From NCBI RefSeq assembly GCF_027596085.1, contig NC_072453.1, positions 5,000,448 through 5,064,447 on the forward strand: a stretch of DNA of 64,000 nucleotides, given 5' to 3'. The notes under the pieces were generated by a model. That model saw nothing but the letters and a program-made list of their open reading frames with translations, was not told the DNA's origin and did not search any database. The position numbers and the translations under genes are program-made. Of the stretch, positions 58,701-64,000 are shown one piece after another (within the stretch, counting starts at the first letter, position 1; each line of letters starts with the position of its first letter). The stretch is from Anoplopoma fimbria (lineage: Eukaryota > Chordata > Actinopteri > Perciformes > Anoplopomatidae).

Positions 58701-59562
58701 CATGACTGTAGCATGTGTGTTAGCACAATAAAAGGGCTAAATTAGAAGGGAACAGAGAGATGCTAAGATGATGTTATGAAGGTTCATTCACTTGAGTGTA
58801 CATAATACACACTAAATACTGCATCCTACTTATTGATAGTATAGATTAATGGGGTATAGTATTCAGTACCGTCTGGAATGGGATCACAGCTCAGTCAGAC
58901 CGTTTTGTGAACTACAGTGTGACATTTGGACAAAAGGCCCTTTTCACAGCAGCCATTTTGACATGTCAGCAGGGTAAACACAGGTGTAATTAATAACATT
59001 AATTATGAGCCCATTCATTTCTTACCCTGCAATTGAATGTCAAAATAGCTGCTGTGAAAAGGGCCTATTAAACAAGTACTGTAATGGTGTCTTTATTTCT
59101 TAATCAAAGCTTTATTAAAATCCGTTTATGGCATATATTTACACACGCTGCTTCAACATTTGCGGAATCGAACAAAACAAGGAAAAAACACTGATTAACC
59201 CTGAAAGTTTAATGACTAGTCCACCCATAGTCCCACTGACTACTTCCTCAACCTCAGTAAGATATCTGGCTTTGATTACATTGTTGTTAATGCGTTTACC
59301 ATTAACTTCCCGCTGTTTATGGCCCCTACAGGACGTGGTGGGCGGGCGCTTTGATGCTGGACAGGCCTTCGTGGGCGAGCTAAGTCAGGTGAACATTTGG
59401 GACCGTGTTCTGAAGCCGGTCGAGATCCAGTCCATGGCTAACTGCAGCTCTTATATGCCCGGAAATGTGATCTCCTGGCTAGCAAGCAACGTTGAAGTTT
59501 TTGGGAGGGGAGCGTTCAAGCGGCCCTTGGAGGTGTGTCAGGATCGACTCCCGAAAGCTTAA
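55327..59562 (+). CDS. nptx2: NPTX2, neuronal pentraxin 2 (five exons, 439 aa)
   Basis: Secreted synaptic pentraxin (Narp) that clusters AMPA receptors at excitatory synapses. Coding exons 55327-55770, 56387-56606, 57109-57353, 57433-57612 and 59332-59562 join to 1320 nt; human NPTX2 is 431 aa. Residues 1-17 form a hydrophobic signal peptide; C33 and C44 match the conserved N-terminal cysteines; residues about 60-100 and 130-222 are coiled coil; the pentraxin domain covers about 232-435. C260 and C320 form the family disulfide. N-glycosylation sequons are N127, N155, N196 and N400. Synteny with TRRAP and sequence favour NPTX2 over NPTX1. Intron 3 uses a GC donor. Confidence 0.95.
56387..56606 (+). 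CDS. nptx2: NPTX2 exon 2 (residues 149-221, coiled coil)
   Basis: 220 nt if the first AG of CAGCAACAGCAG is used. QLRANISGASFPSELRDILQ ... LGELEKQLLRKVSSLEEEKS ... ISELEK. Human has HQLRAN at the start. Two further in-frame acceptors would remove two or three Gln. Confidence 0.88.
56693..56717 (+). repeat. (GGTAA)n pentanucleotide array in NPTX2 intron 2
   Basis: Four exact GGTAA units and a fifth ending GGTAG, 87 nt past exon 2. Each unit reads AAGGTAAGG, close to the 5' splice-site consensus. Confidence 0.9.
57109..57353 (+). CDS. nptx2: NPTX2 exon 3 (residues 222-303, pentraxin start)
   Basis: 245 nt. FKLSLPQRTNYLYGRITKSL ... SSASPGIGTPFSYGVPGQAN ... EWGNNPIELLINDK. Preceded by a strong pyrimidine tract. 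Donor is AAG then gcaagt, a GC-AG intron. Confidence 0.94.
57354..57432 (+). other. nptx2: NPTX2 intron 3, GC-AG type (79 bp)
   Basis: Starts GCAAGT after AAG and ends TTAG. A GT four bases further would shift the frame, so the GC donor is required. Confidence 0.85.
57433..57612 (+). CDS. nptx2: NPTX2 exon 4 (residues 304-363, pentraxin core)
   Basis: 180 nt. VAQLPLEVRDGRWHHICIAW then TTRDGQWDAYQDGGKLGTGD ... GGVIILGQEQ. The pentraxin signature HxCx[ST]W has Ala (A322) where family members have Ser or Thr. Donor gtgagg. Confidence 0.94.
58170..58735 (+). repeat. degenerate dispersed repeat (percomorph type)
   Basis: Recognisable blocks: CAACTATTGAATGGATTACC, ATTCATGGTTCCCAGAGGAT, CATCATCAGGTCAAATTGTC, CTAATGACATTCCCATC, GCTCAAAGCACTGCCTAAGT and GAGCTGCTAGCATG. 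I know this order from many spiny-rayed fish sequences but cannot name the class. The 70-aa frame inside is not a gene. Confidence 0.6.
58935..59066. mobile_element. hairpin MITE-like inverted repeat
   Basis: Left arm 58935-58977 and right arm 59022-59066 are near-perfect reverse complements: AGGCCCTTTTCACAGCAGCC pairs with GGCTATTTTGACA-side sequence ending GCTGCTGTGAAAAGGGCCT. The 44-bp loop is A+T-rich. The structure suits a miniature DNA transposon; no certain target-site duplication was found. Confidence 0.75.
59332..59562 (+). CDS. nptx2: NPTX2 exon 5 (residues 364-439 and stop)
   Basis: 231 nt with TAA at 59560-59562. DVVGGRFDAGQAFVGELSQV then NIWDRVLKPVEIQSMANCSS ... CQDRLPKA. Completes the calcium-binding and C-terminal disulfide regions (C401, C432). 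Confidence 0.95.
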   Translation, partial: DVVGGRFDAGQAFVGELSQVNIWDRVLKPVEIQSMANCSSYMPGNVISWLASNVEVFGRGAFKRPLEVCQDRLPKA

Positions 59563-60735
59563 AACTCAAAACTCATCTGTCTACCTGTCTTTAGATTAGC
59601 TGCTGTTTCCATCCATTCAGCAATTTTTTTTAATTGTCTGCCTTTTGCTGACAGGCAGTTTATGGACTTTACTTTACACATTGATGTGTAACAATTTTTG
59701 TTTTATCTGCTCTGCACCGAGAGGTATTTCAGATTTGGGATCCAGGTGAGAGGTCATGTGGAGGGTTAACCCCATCATTGAATGGTGGCCATTTCATATC
59801 ATATGTATCATTTCTCTCTTTACCACGACTAAGGTACTTCAATCCTTCAATACACCCACCCCCATTGAAAAAGGTCCCCTCAGGTATCAGTGCTAAGACA
59901 TACATCCTCATCCCCACATAGCCTCCCACACACCCCTCCCTCCTCACTCAAAAGCTTTGAAGTAATGAAAATCCACTCTAGTCCGACACAGACGCACGCA
60001 TGTTCTGCAACCACTACAAATACACTGAGGTCCAGACAAGCTGACAGTTTCCGTCGACATGTGAGTAAGTATTGCGTGCTGTGGCAGTGAGGATAGATTA
60101 AAGGTCTGGCTAGTGTTATGTCTATTCCTTAACTTGTAAAAGGCTTAGAGCCAGCATCAACCCCACCTCTGGTCCTGACATGTAGCTCTTTTGAAGGAGA
60201 ATATTACTGGAAAAGTACAATTTGGCACTTTATCTGTATTAGCGGTTAGTTGGAGCATGTGTGCAATATACTACTATAGAAATACTACTGTGGATTTAGT
60301 CTCTGTCAGTCTGTGCATACATAAGTGATACCAGTGATACTAGTGAGTTTATCACCGTGCTTTTCTTTCCTTGCCTTTCTCCGTTTCCAAACTTGTTTAA
60401 ATGGTTAATCATGTTTGAAATGTATTCATAGCTTCAATGTTGTGCTATATCTTGAGTTTGTGATTTGTCACACTGTTGCAGTTCAAGCATTTAACAGCAA
60501 ATGTAACAGATTAGATCAAAACTCTCTAAAATGTATTTTGAATATATAGTGTAATTTTCCATTATTTGTGTCTTTTTTAATGTAATCTCTGTTTTTAGCA
60601 CATGTATAAGACATTGCCCACCTTTTCTTGTGGCCTTCTTATGGAGACCTAAGTGCCATTAAATGTTTTATGTGTGGAAAATAATTTGCTTTGCCTTTAA
60701 TGAAAATGTGGAAAATAAAGAAAATTCCTTCTGCA
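59563..60735 (+). other. nptx2: NPTX2 3' UTR
   Basis: About 1.17 kb of non-coding A+T-rich sequence from the stop codon to the polyadenylation signals. The end is inferred from the signal at 60714. Confidence 0.6.
60714..60719 (+). terminator. nptx2: polyadenylation signal AATAAA for NPTX2
   Basis: Canonical hexamer, with an ATTAAA variant at 60658-60663, about 1.15 kb past the stop. Confidence 0.6.
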
Positions 60736-62125
60736 AATCGAATTCATAAATGTTGTTTTTTTGTTTTATCTGTAAGCCATTACATTGCAAGTTCTTCCTG
60801 TTATCCATTTTACATATATTATTATAGGCATTTAATCATTCAGTTATGGCAGATCAACAACAGATTAAAATCATCTTGCCATTTGGTAGCAGTAATGGTC
60901 AAGCTGGCAGTTTGACATGGCATGAGTTAATCACACAGGCTGAGCAGGATCTCGAGGCTCAGAAGGCTTGGGCCAAGACAGCAACAGGTGTCCTGGGTGG
61001 CATTAGCAACACTTAAAAGATGAGAAAGACTGAAAGGTCAGGGGTGGAGTCACATCCACACGTCCTCAGACAAAGCTTTCTAATCACACACTGCTTTGAT
61101 AACTGCTGAAGTAGGGCTAAAGCTGCACTTGATTTTGAAGGCCATAAAGTATAAGCTTCAATAAAATCCTGATTTATAAAAACAAAAACATTACACTGTT
61201 TGGGTTTCTGGAGACAGGGATAGGGTTTTGTTGTTGCAAGCTTTACAATATGGTCTTCAGTAAAGTCGTCTGATTCATTTGTATAATTCACATAGGGCTG
61301 TTCCTTAGGTGGCCTCGTCTGAGGACTCCATTAATGCCATGTGAATTGTCATGCCGTAGTGTTAGGCACTTCTTTTTTCCTCTCTTCACAACATCCCATT
61401 TTCCTATGACACAGGCTGAAAGAAAAAAAAAGCAATTACATAAAAGTTTTTATCTTCCTATGTGGAGCTGAATTCAATCAATTATGCTCATGGAGATAGG
61501 AAAGAAGATGTCCAAGTAATGTCAGTATCTGTTCATACTTTATACGCATGTGTTTTATGTCGGATTTTACAAGCTAAAGCTTAAATGTCTGAATAGCCAC
61601 CTGTTTTCTCTCTTATATGTCCTTCCCATCAGCTTTAATCTTTAAATATGATGCTTTAAGTGTGGCTGTTGTTTTAGTATGTTAGGTAGCACTTTTCTAA
61701 TCAGAGAGCATCCAAATGTTATCCTACCACATAGAAGGCTATTTTAATTTGAACAACTACCCACCAGCGATAGATAATGTGGTATATATTTTTAAGGTTC
61801 AATCTTTGTGAATAAAATGTTTCTTACATGACACAGCTTCAGTAGATGTGAGTGAATGTAACAGAGTTCAAAACCATGTTCGTTAAATGTTCTTCTTCTA
61901 AAATCTGGGAAAGGCTGCAGACTTTAACCACAGCAGAGTTTTAGCTCAAGGTCGATCCTCTGATGGAAGTGAAGAATTCATCTTGGGACCTGCAGCTTCC
62001 CACAGCATCTCTGACAGCTGGCATTCATTAGGAGACTCACATTAATAATGTTGTGACATCTCTAACAGAGGACGAGCGATCATTAAACACCAGCAAGGTA
62101 CTCAACAGCGTGAAAACAATCTGAC

Positions 62126-62133
62126 TGACGTCA
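62126..62133. promoter_or_regulatory. perfect cAMP-response element in NPTX2 3' flank
   Basis: TGACGTCA inside CTGACTGACGTCAGCAC, about 2.6 kb past the NPTX2 stop. Function unproven. Confidence 0.35.
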
Positions 62134-62334
62134 GCACAGTTGGAAAGATTCAAGGATTTTATATATTTATACAACCCCTCATTTCATTCAACTCTTTCTC
62201 TCCTGACACTGTGATGTTTTCTTGTTTCTCATACTTTATAGTGAAAAATGTATTCTATAGTATGTTTTTACAGCAGAAAGGCTTGTTCTTATTTGAAAAA
62301 GTGTGTTGTGGTGAAGAGGTGGCTCCATGGCCGG

Positions 62335-62530
62335 GAATATCAGCCCACCACTTTGGTTCAGACTGAAATATTTCAGCAACTATTGTATGGAATGCCATGA
62401 AATGTGTGTCAAGAGGATGAGTTCTCGTGACTGTTCATCCGCTGACCTTTCCTCTAGTGCCACAAGCGTGTTAATCATATCACTTTTCCAGTGAAATATC
62501 TACAATATCTACAAATTGGATTGGCCCAAG
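62335..62530 (+). repeat. second fragment of the dispersed repeat seen at 58170
   Basis: Blocks CAACTATTGTATGGAATGCC, CCGCTGACCTTTCCTCTAGT and CCAGTGAAATATCTACAATA are the same family and orientation as the intron 4 copy. Confidence 0.55.
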
Positions 62531-63365
62531 TTGTTAGTATGACTGTACACTCTTACATCATGTCTCAAATTCACAACATAAACTGCAAATGTTTAGTATA
62601 TAGTGTGTTACATGTTCCTCCGAGCAGAGCAGGGTCCAGACTCTATTTAAAACCTTCTTTTTGTGAGTGTGCTGTAATGCATAATATTCTCCCACAATGC
62701 AAATGGATTTATGAATTTTCATAAATTGTGGGTGAAACAGCTTCAAAGACATCTTGCAAAACAAAAAGACAAGTATTAAAACACAAAAAACAATAAAGAT
62801 TCAGTTTTGCTTTCTCTTTTTTATGTTCTTATGAAGGTACTTGGCAGTATTTACAGTTTAAACGGCATCTTTGTATCGCTTGCATCATCATCTGTTAGTT
62901 TAAAATGTTTAAGTTTGTGATACTTATGAATGCTATATACTGTGACAATTGGTTTGTAGTCATACTGTATAAGTTTAAAAATACAAATGTCAGAGATCAA
63001 AACCGAGCTGCAAAATGTATTATAAAGTATTTAATTCTAAAATAGCAAAAATGTTTTATTCTTTTTCCAGAAAGCAAAGCAAAGCATGGCCCAAATGTAT
63101 ACATCAATATGGGAAAAAAACATAAATAAATGATTTATTCACAGCATGCTAAAATGAACGCTCATTGCTTAAACATGACCTGCAATTGTGCTATTAATTT
63201 ATTATGAGTTCATTTGAATGTCAGTCTAAGGTCTGTGACTCATTAATTGATCACCCTATAATACAGAAGGTGCGTGAACTAACTGAGCATTTGTGACTCA
63301 ACAATTCATTAGCACAGCTTAGACCATACTCTTAAACACATACAGGCACTGCTTATTCAACTGTA

Positions 63366-63371
63366 TTTATT
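63366..63371 (-). terminator. candidate polyadenylation signal for the minus-strand gene
   Basis: TTTATT on plus, AATAAA on minus, about 170 nt past the stop of the exon at 63542. Confidence 0.4.
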
Positions 63372-63541
63372 AAAATGTGTTGTGCACAGATCATTAATAG
63401 ATTTACCTATGTAGATCTTTAGTACAGTGATATGCAATATGAGGATTGTTCTGTGATGCCACGATTGTGCATTTTTCTTCTTTCTACATGTTCAGTATTC
63501 TGGAGCACAGACGCAGAGCAGACAGATGAGCAGTCTGATGG

Positions 63542-63682
63542 TTAAGAGGAGTATTGAGTCTCATACTGAGCAAGGAGTGGCTCCTTCTCTCCCCTCTTCA
63601 CATTGGAGAAGTTAAAAACAATCGCGCTTTGACCTTCAGAGTTTTGGTTCTTCAGGAATATAGCGTTGCTGGAAGTAGCAAT
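63542..63682 (-). CDS. probable last coding exon of an unidentified membrane protein gene
   Basis: Minus strand: strong acceptor (tttttgcag) at 63683, then 46 codons and TAA at 63542-63544. The tail carries IFLKNQ, IVFNF and RGEKEPLLAQY. EKEPLL fits the [DE]xxxL[LI] acidic dileucine signal that sorts type I membrane proteins to endolysosomes or melanosomes. The arrangement resembles the cytoplasmic tail of GPNMB, though human TMEM130, the neighbour expected from synteny, ends differently as I recall. The rest of the gene is outside the window. Identity is uncertain; the exon itself is likely. Confidence 0.55.
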   Translation of the reverse strand: MATSSNAIFLKNQNSEGQSAIVFNFSNVKRGEKEPLLAQYETQYSS

Positions 63683-64000
63683 CTGCAAAAAAATCAAATA
63701 TGACCAGACAAATGTTGTAAAACATAAATTTGATTCAACATTTTAGATTAAAGACAGTTCTACAAACTAGGTCTGGGAGTTTTTGTGCCACAGACAATTT
63801 GTTGCTCAGGCATAACTTATTTGTAAGCAGAGACAGCCTCCTTGTGGTCATAAACTGCAATCACAGAAGCTCTTTATGAGGGTCTAGACTCCATTAATCA
63901 GAGCTAATGAAGACAAACACACATCAGGGATTATATGCTGCTAAACATGATAAAGCATTTTACCATCGTTTTACTTAAACTTTACCCTGGGTAATAAAGA
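63683..64000 (-). other. intron of the unidentified minus-strand gene
   Basis: No second exon or repeat recognised up to the window end. Confidence 0.4.

Larger units (their letters stand above)
57613..59331 (+). other. NPTX2 intron 4 (1.7 kb)
   Basis: Holds a degenerate dispersed repeat (about 58170-58735) and a hairpin MITE-like element (58935-59066). No further exon is needed for an intact protein. Confidence 0.6.
60736..63350. other. intergenic region between convergent NPTX2 and a minus-strand gene
   Basis: No gene supported. A less A+T-rich block at about 61900-62150 includes a perfect CRE. A second copy of the dispersed repeat lies at about 62335-62530. Confidence 0.55.

Noticed and set aside
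55327..59562. Assignment to NPTX1 or NPTXR
   Set aside because: Linkage to TRRAP and the exon 1 and C-terminal residues fit NPTX2 better; NPTXR would have a membrane anchor in place of a cleaved signal peptide.

Overview
This window is vertebrate nuclear DNA, very probably from a teleost fish and more likely a percomorph. The evidence is split genes with GT-AG introns, proteins closely matching vertebrate TRRAP and neuronal pentraxin 2, very long (CA)n/(TG)n microsatellites, a tRNA-headed SINE ending in (GGAT)n, and dispersed repeats of a kind I know from percomorph genomes. There are no bacterial operons, CRISPR arrays or phage genes.

Positions 1-49.9 kb hold most of TRRAP on the minus strand. 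TRRAP is the giant HEAT/FAT-repeat pseudokinase scaffold of the SAGA and TIP60/NuA4 histone acetyltransferase complexes. I could place 57 coding exons, including one 21-nt candidate microexon, plus a non-coding first exon. The reading frame runs unbroken from an ideal Kozak ATG at 49178 to the window edge: 8772 nt, 2924 codons, every exon length consistent with splice phase. The last part (rest of FAT, PI3K-like domain, FATC; about 0.9-1.0 kb residues by comparison with the ~3860-aa human protein) lies left of position 1. Introns carry the microsatellites, a SINE, a retroelement fragment, purine-rich tracts and some TAAT-rich candidate regulatory stretches.

Positions 50-55.3 kb are intergenic between two divergent promoters. 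Positions 55327-59562 hold NPTX2 on the plus strand: five exons, 439 aa, signal peptide, coiled coil and C-terminal pentraxin domain, with a GC-AG third intron. Its 3' UTR probably ends near 60735. A perfect cAMP-response element and a CCAAT box lie about 0.33 kb before the start codon, which fits an activity-regulated gene. Positions 60.7-63.4 kb are repeat-bearing intergenic DNA. At 63542-63682 a convergent minus-strand gene contributes what looks like its last coding exon, a membrane-protein tail with an acidic dileucine sorting motif (possibly GPNMB-like).

I found no clearly new biological system. The most interesting signals are: TRRAP exon 50 bracketed within a few bases by complementary (UG)n and (CA)n tracts; a 21-nt in-frame candidate microexon; an array of GGTAA units acting as possible decoy 5' splice sites in NPTX2; a hairpin MITE in NPTX2 intron 4; an alanine expansion inside the bipartite NLS of TRRAP; and the head-to-head TRRAP-NPTX2 arrangement.
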